Shown here piece after piece: positions 28,059-40,269 of a stretch of 64,000 nucleotides of DNA (position 1 is its first letter; every line of letters begins with the position of its first letter). The notes below the pieces were generated by a model, which saw only the letters and a program-made list of their open reading frames with translations, had not been told where the DNA came from and made no database searches. Source of the stretch: Oscillatoria princeps RMCB-10. GTDB taxonomy: Bacteria; Cyanobacteriota; Cyanobacteriia; Cyanobacteriales; Oscillatoriaceae. Location: contig JAHHHT010000017.1 of assembly GCA_019359235.1 (NCBI GenBank), positions 124,001 through 188,000 on the forward strand, given 5' to 3'. The translations under genes were made by a program, and so were the position numbers.

Positions 28059-28459
28059 CAGCCGTTGTAGCTGACACTCATACAATTATCTGGTATTTGC
28101 GTGATAATACTCGATTATCGCCAGCAGCAATGAATGCTTTGGACACTGCAACTACAGGAGGATATCTGATTTATGTGTCCGCAATTTATGTGGTATAAAT
28201 AGGCTATCTAGTGGAAAGATATCGATTGCCAGAAGAGGCATTTGATCAACTAATTAATGCTCTATCCGATTCGGGGACTGGATTAGAAATAGCTCCTCTA
28301 AATTTAATAACAGCACAAACTCTGCGCCAGATTCCTCGGGATATAGTGCCAGATATGCCTGATAGGATTATTGCCGCCACTGCGTTATCTTTGAATCTTC
28401 CCTTAGTCACCCGCGACGCGCAAATTCAAGCTTTAACTAATATTCAGACAATTTGGTGA
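28055..28459 (+). pseudogene. VapC-type PIN toxin with stop at conserved Glu codon
   Basis: The frame reads VADTHTIIWYLRD (Asp7) near the start and PDRIIAATALSLNLPLVTRD near the end, both typical of VapC RNases. Codon 48 (28196-28198) is TAA within VSAIYVV-stop-IGYLVE. Family members carry Glu there (pattern VEIxYL), so a GAA to TAA change has stopped translation at an active-site acid. The remainder of the frame is undamaged, which points to a recent loss. The stop of the frame is 2 bp before the TPR-CHAT gene. Confidence 0.85.
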
Positions 28460-28461
28460 GT

Positions 28462-31400
28462 ATGAACACTCAAAATATGGATGAAAATCGTATTCAAAAT
28501 TATCTCAATCTGATTCAAGAACTGCTGAATTGTCCTAGCGGTGAAGAAGCAGCGATTTTACAGGCAAACTCGGATTTGTTGGATTTGGGGTTTGTGCAAG
28601 TTTGCGAGACAGAAGCGGCACAGTTGGCAGAGTCAGGAAACGAGAATGCGGCTAATTTTTTGCGAAATCTTGCCAGTCAGTTAGGGGAATTATTGGGTTT
28701 TACATCCACTGCGGGTAATGAGGTTGAGAATAACTCGCCAGATGATTATTTAACATTTTTACAATTGCTGTTACAGACAGAATATGAGAATTTTGGGGGA
28801 AATGCGCGGCACATTTATGGAGTATTGCAAGCAAATTTAGATAAGCTTAATCTTAATTTTATTCCCGTTCTGCAACAAACAATGGCTAGAATTATGGGGG
28901 GAATCGATGACCCAGAACAAGCGGAAGGATTTGCTGCTTTAATTGGAAATATTGCTATTAAGATTAGCGACTTTCCTAGAGGCAGAAGGGCTGATAATTT
29001 AGAAATTGCCATCGCTGCCCACGAAATTGTACTTTCCGTTTTTACCAGGGAAACTAACCCCAAACAATGGGCAATGACGCAAAATAATCTGGGAGAAGCC
29101 TACCGTAAAAGAATCAAGGGAGAGAGGGCTGATAATCTAGAGAAGGCGATCGCCTTGTACACCGCTGCACTCTCTGTCTACACCCGTGAAGCTTTTCCCG
29201 AATATTGGGCAACGACGCAAAATAATCTGGGAATTGCCTACTCAGATAGAATCAGAGGCGAAAAAGCAGATAATTTAGAAAAAGCGATCGCATCCTACAA
29301 CGCTGCACTCGAAGTCCGCACCCGTGAAGCTTTTCCCGAATATTGGGCAATGACGCAAAATAATCTGGCAACTGCCTACTGTGACAGAATCAGGAGCGAG
29401 AGGGCTGATAATCTAGAGAAGGCGATCCCATTTTACACTGCTGCACTCGAAGTCTACACCCGTGAAGCATTTCCCGAAGATTGGGCAATGACGCAAAATA
29501 ATCTGGCAACTGCCTACTCTGACAGAATCAGGGGAGAGAGGGCTGATAATCTGGAGATGGCGATCGCCTTTTACACTGCTGCACTCGAAGTCTACACCCG
29601 TGAAGCTTTTCCCGAAAAATGGGCAATGACGCAAAATAATCTGGGAAATGCCTACTTATACAGAATCAGGGGAGAGAGGGCTGATAATCTAGAGATGGCG
29701 ATCGCATTTTACACTGCTGCACTCCAAGTCCGCACCCGTGAAGCTTTTCCCGAAGATTGGGCAACGACGCAAAATAATCTGGGGGAAGCCTACCGTGTCA
29801 GAATCAGGGGAGAGAGGGCTGATAATCTAGAGAAGGCGATCTCATTTTACACTGCTGCACTCCAAGTCCGCACCCGTGAAGCTTTTCCCGAATATTGGGC
29901 AGGGACGTCAAATAATCTGGCAAATGCCTACTGTGACAGAATCAGGGGCGAGAGGGCAGATAATATCGAAAAGGCGATCGCATTTTGCACTGCTGCACTC
30001 CAAGTCCGCACCCGTGAAGCATTTCCCGAAAAATGGGCAATGACGCAAAATAATCTGGCAAATGCCTACTGTGACAGAATCAGTGGAGAGAGGGCTGATA
30101 ATCTAGAGAAGGCGATCTCATTTTACACTGCTGGACTCGAAGTCTATACCCGTGAAGCTTTTCCCGAAAAATGGGCAACGACGCAAAATAATCTGGGAAA
30201 TGCCTACTTATACAGAATCAGGGGAGAGAGGGCTGATAATCTAGAGAAGGCGATCTCATTTTACACTGCTGCACTCCAAGTCCGCACCCGTGAAGCTTTT
30301 CCCGAAGATTGGGCAACGACGCAAAATAATCTGGCAAATGCTTACTGTGACAGAATCACCGACAACCGGGCCCAGAATATAGATGAGGCGATCAAATTTT
30401 ACACCGCCGCACTTAAAGTCTATACCCGTGAAGCTTTTCCCGAATATTGGGCAGGGACGTCAAATAATCTGGCAATTGCCTACTGTGACAGAATCAGTGG
30501 AGAGAGGGCTGATAATCTAGAGAAGGCGATCGCATTTTACACTGCTGCACTCGAAGTCTACACCCGTGAAGCTTTTCCCCAAAACCATGCGGGCACCTTA
30601 TTTAATTTGGGACTTGCCTATCGAGAAGTTCCTAACGTACAGTTAGCTTATGATACCTTTGCCTATGCCATTGAAACAGTAGAGTTCCTCCGAGTTGAGA
30701 TTTATTCTGGCGATGCAACTAAGCAGAAATTAGCGGAAGAATGGAATAAAATTTATCTAAATATGGTGGAAGTTTGTATAGAACTCAAAAACTACACCGC
30801 CGCGATAGAATATGCCGAACGCAGTAAGGCGCGTAACTTAGTTGAGCTCTTAGCTAACAAAGAAATTTACCCCAAACGGGAGGTTTACCCGAATTCAGAA
30901 CTTTACCAAACTCATTGCCAGCAACTCGAACAATTGCGACGGGAAATCCCCGGCAAACAACGAGAATTAGAAATACTCGGCAGCAGTCGAGAGAGAGAAG
31001 AAGAAAATCGCGACAGAATCAAAGTATTGCGATCGCACATCAATCAATTGCAAGAAAACCTGAATGAATTAATCGCAGAAATAAACCAAATAGATTCTAG
31101 CTTTGCCTTCACCCAAAAAGTTCAACCTATCCCCTTCAGCGATATCCAATCCCTCACTGATGAAAACACGGCTATTGTTGAATGGTACATCACGGACATT
31201 CAGATTCTTGCTTTCATTATCACCCGCCATCATCCCCATCCCATTGTTGTTGCTTCTGAAAATATGACAGCTTTGGAAAACTGGGATAAGGATTATCGGC
31301 ATTCCTACCAAAACCAAAACACTCAATGGATTAATAATTTAGCTTCTCGCCTCCAAAATCTGGCTGAGATTTTGCATATTGATGAGATTCTTTCCCGTCT

Positions 31401-32388
31401 TGATGAATGCTTTTCTGAAAACGGTGCTAAATGTAATCGCCTCATCCTCATTCCCCATCGCTACTTGCATCTATTTCCCCTTCATGCTTTACCCCTAGCT
31501 GACGGTAAATTGCTGTTTGAACGCTTCCCCAAAAATGTGGGTTATGCCCCCAGTTGCCAATTACTGAAACAAGCAAAAGACCAAGAGCAACATCGACCTG
31601 ATTTTACCCGCTTATTTGCCATTCAAAATCCTACCAGACAACCTGCTAGACCTTTACTTGGTTCTCAACTGGAACTCGATAAAATCCGCCAACACTTCGA
31701 TTTAGAGCAAACTATTATTCTGAAAGAAGCAGAAGCAACAGAAGCAAATCTCTATCAGCGTATGGAACAAATGCGTTCCTCTCACTGCATTCACTTCTCT
31801 TGTCACGGCAAATTTTATCCTGAATCGCCGCTAAAATCAGCTTTACTGCTTGCCGATCCAGAAGGTAAATTAGGCGAAGAAGCCAACCTAACATTAGGTG
31901 AAGTCTTTGAAAAACTTTACTTGAACCAATGTCGCCTCGTCACCTTTTCTGCTTGTGAAAGTGGGATGACAGATCCCAACAGCATCAGCGATGAATATAT
32001 TGGTTTACCTAGCGGGTTTTTGTATGCAGGTAGTCTGAGTATTGTCAGCACTCTTTGGACTGTAGATCCGATTGCAACCATTTTATTAATGGTCAAATTT
32101 TACCACAACCTCAAACGACTACCGGAAATCCAAACAGGGGATGTGGCCATTGCTCTCAATAAAGCGCAGAAATGGTTAAGGACATTAACCCATAAAAAGT
32201 GGGCGAGAATCCAAAATCATCCCCAATTCCAAAAATTAGTTGAGGAAGCTTTTGCCAACTCACCCACAGGCGATTTCGAGCGAAAGAAATTCAAAAAGTC
32301 TTTAGCTGCAAGCAAACACCCCAATCGAGAACCATTACCCTTTGCTAATCCCTATTATTGGTCAGCTTTTGTGGCCATCGGAATTTAA
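28462..32388 (+). CDS. TPR-CHAT protein
   Basis: The 1308-residue product starts at ATG 28462. Residues 1-180 are a helical N-terminal domain. Residues about 190-710 are some 11-12 tandem TPR-like units of 46 residues (AFPEYWATTQNNLGIAYSDR, ADNLEKAIAFYTAAL), nearly identical at DNA level (138-bp period). A coiled-coil segment follows (about 805-880). Residues about 960-1308 form the CHAT domain with His1115 (HFSCHGKF) and Cys1165 (FSACESG), a protease-like dyad. TPR-CHAT proteins act as regulated proteases or scaffolds in several bacterial defence and cell-death settings; the substrate here is not evident. It is probably transcribed with the DUF2281/PIN pair and overlaps the next convergent gene by 4 bp. 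Confidence 0.93.
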   Translation: MNTQNMDENRIQNYLNLIQELLNCPSGEEAAILQANSDLLDLGFVQVCETEAAQLAESGNENAANFLRNLASQLGELLGFTSTAGNEVENNSPDDYLTFLQLLLQTEYENFGGNARHIYGVLQANLDKLNLNFIPVLQQTMARIMGGIDDPEQAEGFAALIGNIAIKISDFPRGRRADNLEIAIAAHEIVLSVFTRETNPKQWAMTQNNLGEAYRKRIKGERADNLEKAIALYTAALSVYTREAFPEYWATTQNNLGIAYSDRIRGEKADNLEKAIASYNAALEVRTREAFPEYWAMTQNNLATAYCDRIRSERADNLEKAIPFYTAALEVYTREAFPEDWAMTQNNLATAYSDRIRGERADNLEMAIAFYTAALEVYTREAFPEKWAMTQNNLGNAYLYRIRGERADNLEMAIAFYTAALQVRTREAFPEDWATTQNNLGEAYRVRIRGERADNLEKAISFYTAALQVRTREAFPEYWAGTSNNLANAYCDRIRGERADNIEKAIAFCTAALQVRTREAFPEKWAMTQNNLANAYCDRISGERADNLEKAISFYTAGLEVYTREAFPEKWATTQNNLGNAYLYRIRGERADNLEKAISFYTAALQVRTREAFPEDWATTQNNLANAYCDRITDNRAQNIDEAIKFYTAALKVYTREAFPEYWAGTSNNLAIAYCDRISGERADNLEKAIAFYTAALEVYTREAFPQNHAGTLFNLGLAYREVPNVQLAYDTFAYAIETVEFLRVEIYSGDATKQKLAEEWNKIYLNMVEVCIELKNYTAAIEYAERSKARNLVELLANKEIYPKREVYPNSELYQTHCQQLEQLRREIPGKQRELEILGSSREREEENRDRIKVLRSHINQLQENLNELIAEINQIDSSFAFTQKVQPIPFSDIQSLTDENTAIVEWYITDIQILAFIITRHHPHPIVVASENMTALENWDKDYRHSYQNQNTQWINNLASRLQNLAEILHIDEILSRLDECFSENGAKCNRLILIPHRYLHLFPLHALPLADGKLLFERFPKNVGYAPSCQLLKQAKDQEQHRPDFTRLFAIQNPTRQPARPLLGSQLELDKIRQHFDLEQTIILKEAEATEANLYQRMEQMRSSHCIHFSCHGKFYPESPLKSALLLADPEGKLGEEANLTLGEVFEKLYLNQCRLVTFSACESGMTDPNSISDEYIGLPSGFLYAGSLSIVSTLWTVDPIATILLMVKFYHNLKRLPEIQTGDVAIALNKAQKWLRTLTHKKWARIQNHPQFQKLVEEAFANSPTGDFERKKFKKSLAASKHPNREPLPFANPYYWSAFVAIGI
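29090..30580 (+). repeat. 138-bp tandem repeats encoding TPR units, many with HIP1
   Basis: Each unit encodes 46 residues ending LEKAIxFYTAALxVxTR. In six of about 11 units the LEKAI codons contain intact GCGATCGC (HIP1); in the others the site is changed to GCGATCTC, GCGATCCC or GCGATCAA. Confidence 0.9.
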
Positions 32389-32810
32389 GGTTGTGAATTA
32401 ACCGATTGACAGAATTTATCCATCCCTTCTTGTTGAATGTAAATAGCCAAGGGAGTCGCAATTAATCCTGCCACTCCAGGAGGACAGCCTAAACCACCTA
32501 ATATACAATCAGATAAAGGAGGAATGAGGGCGGGTAAATAGTTTTCTCTCAAGTTTTCATACTTGGGCTGACAAATTAACTTTTGGCATTCTTCAAGCTT
32601 CTGAAAAAACCAACGCAAATCAGCATTAGTTTCTACACCCTCAATACCATTGTCCTGTGCTATTGATTCAGCCGCATCTGCTAATTGGTTGTCCCACTCA
32701 TCAAGTGCATTCTCAAGTACATTTAGAGCAGTTAGCGCTTCTTGATTATCTGCTAGTTGTTTCCGATACAAAGCAATTTGTTCTGGTGTAACAATGATTT
32801 CCGAAAACAT
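32385..32810 (-). CDS. Hypothetical 141-residue protein convergent with TPR-CHAT gene
   Basis: The gene starts at the ATG at 32810, with an ideal TAGGAGGATT ribosome site just upstream. The product is helical (TPEQIALYRKQLADNQEAL, LENALDEWDNQLADAAE) with a Gly/Pro/Cys-containing hydrophobic segment near the end (GGLGCPPGVAGLIATPLAIY). Its stop codon overlaps that of the TPR-CHAT gene by 4 bp. I do not recognise the family. The tight convergence suggests the two genes travel together, which is inference. Confidence 0.7.
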   Translation of the reverse strand: MFSEIIVTPEQIALYRKQLADNQEALTALNVLENALDEWDNQLADAAESIAQDNGIEGVETNADLRWFFQKLEECQKLICQPKYENLRENYLPALIPPLSDCILGGLGCPPGVAGLIATPLAIYIQQEGMDKFCQSVNSQP

Positions 32811-32817
32811 AATCCTC

Positions 32818-32967
32818 CTAACGTATATCCTTAAACTTCCGCAGCTCTGGTGGTTCAACCCAAATCGGGCAAAAACTCGAAGTCGCTGGATGCCCCGGTA
32901 CTTCCAGAGTCACCCCTAGACTGCAAACATCTTTTTTAGATTCTACATTAACAAGGCTATCAGAACT
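32818..32967 (-). pseudogene. Start-less small ORF remnant upstream of the 141-residue gene
   Basis: A 49-codon open frame on the minus strand reads SDSLVNVESKKDV, then VTLEVPGHPATSSFCPIWVE and PPELRKFKDIR, ending at a TAG that lies inside the ribosome site of the next gene. It has protein-like composition, but no ATG, GTG or TTG start near its 5' end; a TGA closes it at 32968-32970. I read it as the C-terminal part of a small protein whose start has been lost. Confidence 0.5.
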
Positions 32968-32970
32968 TCA

Positions 32971-33692
32971 CTGCACCAGATTCGGAAAACCAAGCAGAAG
33001 GATCAAAAGTCGCCAAAACGTTTTGGGTAAATCTGGAAGCCCGCCGATGTTTGCAGCCTGACAGACAGCAGCCGGTTGAGATTTTCTGTAGGGCTATTGC
33101 CGGTGCGGGCTTTTCTTGAAGCTGCCGCATCTGCCTAGCCCCCGCCAAGGGTGCAACATCCGCCCCACCGGCTAGTTTCCTTGAGTAAATCACCGGAGAC
33201 TATCTAAACTTAAACCGCGCAGATTAAACCTAATAAACCTTACCAATCTAATATTTTGACAAAGTACGTTTAATTACTTTTCGATTTTCCCCGAATGCCT
33301 GCCCCCCAATGCCGGTGGCCAGAGTGCCGGTACTCCCAATGCCGGTGGCCCGAATGCCGTCGAGTCTTGAAGCTGCCGCCTCCGTCAGGCCCCCCTTTCA
33401 GGGGCAGATTATTTTAGAAGCTGTCTGTCGGTAGTACAGGCGTGAGGGCGAAGCATGAGCGAATGTAATCCTTTCACTGATTGCAGAGATCCTAGCGCTC
33501 ATGCTTCGCCCCTACAAGAGATCCTATGTAGGGGCGAAGCATTGGCGCTAGGATCTTTACGGCCACGCCCGATATTTCGCTTCGCCAATGCTTCGCCCTC
33601 TTTACTTCCCAACGAAGAAGTCTAGCCCCTCACGGATTCGCCAACAGCATCATTCCAATCGCCTGGAAACAAGCAAAGCGAGATCCCTTCTC
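32971..33692. other. 720-bp repeat-rich spacer
   Basis: No convincing gene. The stretch 33115-33300 (CTTGAAGCTGCCGC, GGCTAGTTTCCTTGAGTAAATCACCGG, TACGTTTAATTA) resembles 24303-24475 downstream of the TrpD-like gene, and GCCGTCGAGTCTTGAAGCT is found in both places (24302, 33356). The stretch 33300-33360 has several AATGCCGGTGGCC words. The stretch 33430-33600 carries repeats of GGGGCGAAGCATTGGCGCTA and its inverse. Confidence 0.6.
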
Positions 33693-34895
33693 CTAAACTG
33701 ACTGTCCGTTGCCTTCCCCCGGCGTCAGCAAAACTAACTGCCGGCGCTGCAGCGAACGCACCCCATCCAACCCCAGCCCCACACTTGCCAGAATGTCCCG
33801 CACCGGCTGCCTTCCCTGCGCAGCTTGCAAAAACTCAAACTCCTCTATTGACAAACTCACCAACTGGTAGTTATAATCAAACACTTGCTCACTCGGCCAG
33901 CCGTGAACGCAAGGGCTGAGTTCCGGAATCGCCCGCAAAAGCGCCTCATCATCAGACCAGTCCGCCTTAGCAACAGGAGGACGCCCCAAGAAAAACTCGT
34001 AGTGCGTCACCTCCGGATCGAGCAGCTCAATCAGCCGGTAGCGCTGGCGCTCGCTCAACGAAGCCGCACGCTCCACCAGCACCTGCTCCTTCGAGATCAA
34101 ACGCTCCAACTGCCAGTAGTCCGGATTCGAGAAACAGATAAACTCCAAACCGGCAGCATCAACCAACTCAAACAGCGTCTCAATATTGTAGTCAATCTCT
34201 TGCGGGTGAACATACATGTCCGCAAAACACTCATCCCGCTGATTTTCCAAAGACCACCGCTGCTTTTCGTACTTGACAAGACGGTTGTTTTCTGGTAAAG
34301 CCGCAAACAGCTTGCGCCCCACTCCCACCCCATCCCGGTAGTCGCCGCGCTTCTCACCTTGCAGCAAAGCAATAGCCTTCTGCATCAGCTGGATTTCCCA
34401 CCGGCCCAGTTCCGCATACACAAAAATGTGCAGCAACCCCCCAGGAGCCAACTTAGACGCCAGCGCCTTAATCCCGCGCACCGGATCGGGCAAGTGGTGC
34501 AGCACCCCCACACAGTTAATTAAGTCAAACTCGCCCTCCAGCTGGCCCACATCATACAGACTGAGGTGCTGGAACCCCACCCGCCCCGCACCCGACCGGC
34601 TGCAGCGCTCCTTGGCCACCTCCAGAGCACCGGCACTCAAATCAATGCCGGTGACTTGCGCCTGCGGGTTGAGGTGAGCCAGGTATTCCGTGCTCACACC
34701 CGTCCCGCAACCGGCATCCAGAATCCGGATGGCCGAGTTCTGAGGTTTCATGCCGGTGCAGAAGCTGTAAGCCGCCGGCCAGCTCCAGCGCCAGTTGTAG
34801 CCGGGGGGAGGTTCGTCCAGGAGGATTTCCGGGGGAAACGGGTATGTGTCGTAAAGCTGCTGCACAGCAGCGCTAATCGCCTTAGAGTCTGACAT
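33693..34895 (-). CDS. Class I SAM-dependent methyltransferase
   Basis: The 400-residue product starts at ATG 34895. Residues 56-160 form a Rossmann methyltransferase core: motif I DAGCGTG (60-66), the acidic end of strand beta-2 in TGIDLS, and NCVGVLHHLPDP as motif IV/post-region. The C-terminal 200 residues are a separate helical domain ending in a winged-helix-like LSIEEFEFLQAAQGRQPV. The substrate is unknown. It stands alone on the minus strand and its promoter region holds the leader-like flank of the solitary CRISPR-type repeat. Confidence 0.88.
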   Translation of the reverse strand: MSDSKAISAAVQQLYDTYPFPPEILLDEPPPGYNWRWSWPAAYSFCTGMKPQNSAIRILDAGCGTGVSTEYLAHLNPQAQVTGIDLSAGALEVAKERCSRSGAGRVGFQHLSLYDVGQLEGEFDLINCVGVLHHLPDPVRGIKALASKLAPGGLLHIFVYAELGRWEIQLMQKAIALLQGEKRGDYRDGVGVGRKLFAALPENNRLVKYEKQRWSLENQRDECFADMYVHPQEIDYNIETLFELVDAAGLEFICFSNPDYWQLERLISKEQVLVERAASLSERQRYRLIELLDPEVTHYEFFLGRPPVAKADWSDDEALLRAIPELSPCVHGWPSEQVFDYNYQLVSLSIEEFEFLQAAQGRQPVRDILASVGLGLDGVRSLQRRQLVLLTPGEGNGQSV

Positions 34896-34923
34896 AGAAA
34901 GCCAAATTGCCGCTACATGAGTT

Positions 34924-34997
34924 GGGAGCATCCCGGTTGTGCGTGCGAAGCCCAAATGAATGCTACAATAATTTCAGCCGGTTGCAGGAGGAGAAGA
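34924..34997 (+). repeat. Leader-like flank of solitary CRISPR-type repeat, copy 1
   Basis: About 74 bp (GGGAGCATC, then AAGCCCAAATGAATG, ACAATAATTTCA and AGGAGGAGAAGA) matches 60118-60192 closely. In both copies it directly precedes a repeat, as a CRISPR leader would. Confidence 0.7.
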
Positions 34998-35034
34998 TTT
35001 TTGGCCAGCTGAATCCCGGAAACGGGATTGAAAA
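34998..35034 (+). CRISPR. Solitary CRISPR-type repeat, copy 1
   Basis: The 37-bp unit runs from TTTTTGGCCAGCTG through a 7-bp palindrome (AATCCCG-GAAA-CGGGATT) to GAAAA. Length, central stem and the ATTGAAA(C) tail match cyanobacterial CRISPR repeats of the kind in Synechocystis CRISPR1. No second repeat and no cas gene follow. The last base differs from copy 2 at 60193 (GAAAC). Confidence 0.55.
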
Positions 35035-35139
35035 GACTTCTGGCTCTAGGACCTGGGACCGGCAGCCGGCTCTCCTCCTCCAGAGCGATGATCCGTGAGC
35101 GATGCTGGGTCAACAATATAGCAATGGACAGCCGAGACG

Positions 35140-35260
35140 CCACTGGACGTTCTACAGACAAGGCGTCTTGCCTGTGTTCAGAGACATTGGGACAGGCAAG
35201 ATGTCTGTCCTACGAGCTGTATCCGTGGGACAGGCGTCTTGCCCGCCCTCGATGTCTGAT
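35140..35260. repeat. Cluster of ACAGGCGTCTTGCCTGT palindromes
   Basis: Three related palindromes (ACAAGGCGTCTTGCCTGT, GGGACAGGCAAGATGTCTGTCC and GGGACAGGCGTCTTGCCCG) lie within about 100 bp. This is the same family as the copies at 40118, 56540 and 58310 and those inside the exoprotein genes. Confidence 0.8.
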
Positions 35261-35292
35261 GTCCTAACCCATCTCGCAAATCCTCTACCAAA

Positions 35293-35705
35293 GGCCAAAA
35301 CTGCCGGCAGTCGGGGATCGGAATCTCTCCCCCCGACACCGGCACCCCCAAGAAACGTTTTTATACTCTCCGATTAAACAGCTTTTACAAAACACGCCTT
35401 CAGACGCCTTTTGTATGTATGCGTTCTTCCGGATATTCTGGAATATTGCGGCTGCCGGCCCCCAAAACGGGACAGACTCTCCCCCTGGACAAAGGTGAGG
35501 GGTGAAAAAACCGGCCAACTGGGCCAAAACTGCCGGCAATTGAGGGTGAAAATCTCTTTTCCCAGGCACAACAGGTTGCCCCAGAGGGGTTGCCAGGCTA
35601 TTTTACGATTGAACAGTTTTCACAAAAAGCCGAGTTTAGACCGTTTTTGTATATATGCTTTCTTCCGGATATAATGCACGGAGCCGGCAGCCGGTTGGCG
35701 CCCCA
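35293..35705. repeat. Imperfect tandem duplication, two units of about 175-185 bp
   Basis: Unit 1 (35293-35466) and unit 2 (35522-35705) both start GGCCAAAACTGCCGGCA, pass through an ACGATT/CCGATTAAACAG-like core and a TTTTGTATnTATGC word, and end TTCTTCCGGATAT plus a GCCGGC cluster. They have diverged and carry no gene I can support. Confidence 0.75.
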
Positions 35706-35798
35706 AACGCCCATCTCCGAGGCGTTGGGGTTCGGGGTGCGGGCCGGTAGGGGCATGGCCCTGGTTGGAGAGAAGGAGGCAGCAGCCCACTTTCAGGC

Positions 35799-36010
35799 GT
35801 TCCCAGGCAGTAGGGGCGGGCCCCCGTGCCCGCCCCCGGAACGAGGAAACGCAGTAGTGCCGGTGGCACCGGCACGCCTACCGCCCCGGAACGAGGAAAC
35901 GCAGTAGGGGCGGCCCCCCGTGGCCGCCCCCCCGCCACCGGCCCCCCGTGGCGTCCCCCACACCACCGGCCCCCCGTGGCCGCCCCCAAACCGCCGGCCC
36001 CCCAGGTTTG
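35799..36010. repeat. GC-rich repeat tract
   Basis: GGCGTTCCCAGGCAGTAGGGGCGG...CCCGTGCCCGCCCC...GGAACGAGGAA at 35799-35858 recurs at 58377-58432. GGAACGAGGAAACGCAGTAG occurs twice here (35838, 35886). Runs of CCCCCCGTGGC follow to 36000. The remaining 330 bp to apcE probably form its promoter and leader. Confidence 0.7.
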
Positions 36011-36331
36011 TTACAAAACTTATGCGGTGTTTCATACAGGGTGGGGGAGCGAAATCCCGACAGCTGCCGGCCTTTGAGCAGGCGTTGTTGAAGCAGCTAG
36101 GCACCGGCAGGTCCCGGCGTTCGGGCCCCGACTGGAAGCAAACAATTCTACACAATTCTTAATAAAGCAGGGGGGTGAGACCGAAACGTTTTAATCTAAA
36201 AACTGTAGGTAGAAATTGACCTGCGGGCAGTCGCAGGACAGGATTCTTGACCCCCGCCTGTGGGACAAGAGTGTTCAGTGGCACGTTTGTGTCAGGTTAT
36301 TGGCAGTCAAGACTTTATTGGGAGCTTTTGA

Positions 36332-39580
<3,249 letters not shown>

Positions 39581-39627
39581 TTTGTGATTTTGGGGACGCC
39601 GGTTGATGGCGTCTCTACAAGTGTTTT

Positions 39628-39668
39628 CCCCCCAGTTGGCTTTTGGCTGATTGGGGGGTTTTTGTTTT
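39628..39668 (+). terminator. Rho-independent terminator of apcE
   Basis: CCCCCCAGTTGGC-TTTT-GGCTGATTGGGGGG pairs over at least seven GC-rich base pairs and is followed by TTTTTGTTTT, 48 bp after the apcE stop. This ends the transcript, so apcE is not read through into apcABC. Confidence 0.85.
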
Positions 39669-39857
39669 GAACCGCCGCCTGTACGGTGCCCAAGGAAGAG
39701 GGGTGTGCCGGTTGTGTGTGGCAGAATTTTTGGGCAAAATGTGGAGATTTTTGGGGTTTTGTGTTAGGGTAGTAGTGTGGGAATAGGTGTGCGCATATAA
39801 GGTATTTTTTGAAAGGTTAGGTGGCCGGCATCTGGGAGTTGGGGGGTGCCGGTGATA
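39659..39857 (+). repeat. About 200-bp dispersed direct repeat, copy 1
   Basis: From TTTTTGTTTTGAACCGCC to GGGGGGTGCCGGTGAT this stretch matches 41358-41592, including CCAAGGAAGAGG, TTGTGTTAG, GTGGGAATAGGTG and GTTAGGTGGCCGG. The two copies bracket the decayed RHH/PIN locus and the SET gene. Confidence 0.85.
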
Positions 39858-40209
39858 GGGCTAGAAACTTAAGAAACCGGGTTTCTGATTGGAGGTTTCG
39901 GGTTAGAGGCAAAGAAAGTCGCAGAAACCCGGTTTCTGCCGGTGCTTAGAAACCGGGTTTCTGAATAAATATTTTACCCTCGTTCCCAGGCTCTGCCTGG
40001 AAGGCTCGGTCGGCTCTGCCTCCTTTCGACCACAAGCAGATTAAAACCCTAACAGTTTTTATTGATAAATGGCCTATTACTGAGGTATAGGACTAGACAC
40101 TTAGGTTAGGACGTAGGACAGGCGTCTCGCCTGTCCCTGCCTCTACTAGCAAGTGAGATACCTTGTACTAAACTGACTGTCTATTGCTATAGCTGTTCCT
40201 CTGGTTATA

Positions 40210-40269
40210 TTATAGCAAATAGCGAACGCTTTTTGATGAGACACCGGGAGCAAATAGCACTCGCTTCAC
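40210..40269 (-). pseudogene. PIN toxin start remnant
   Basis: GTG 40269 overlaps the antitoxin stop (GTGA) and reads MKRVLF, the usual opening of PIN toxins partnered with this antitoxin type. The frame then loses similarity and stops after 19 codons. All later toxin sequence is gone. Confidence 0.5.

Noticed and set aside
35590-36160. Several Pro/Gly/Arg-rich open frames on both strands
   Set aside because: They arise from GC-rich repeats (CCCCCCGTGGCC) and overlap each other.
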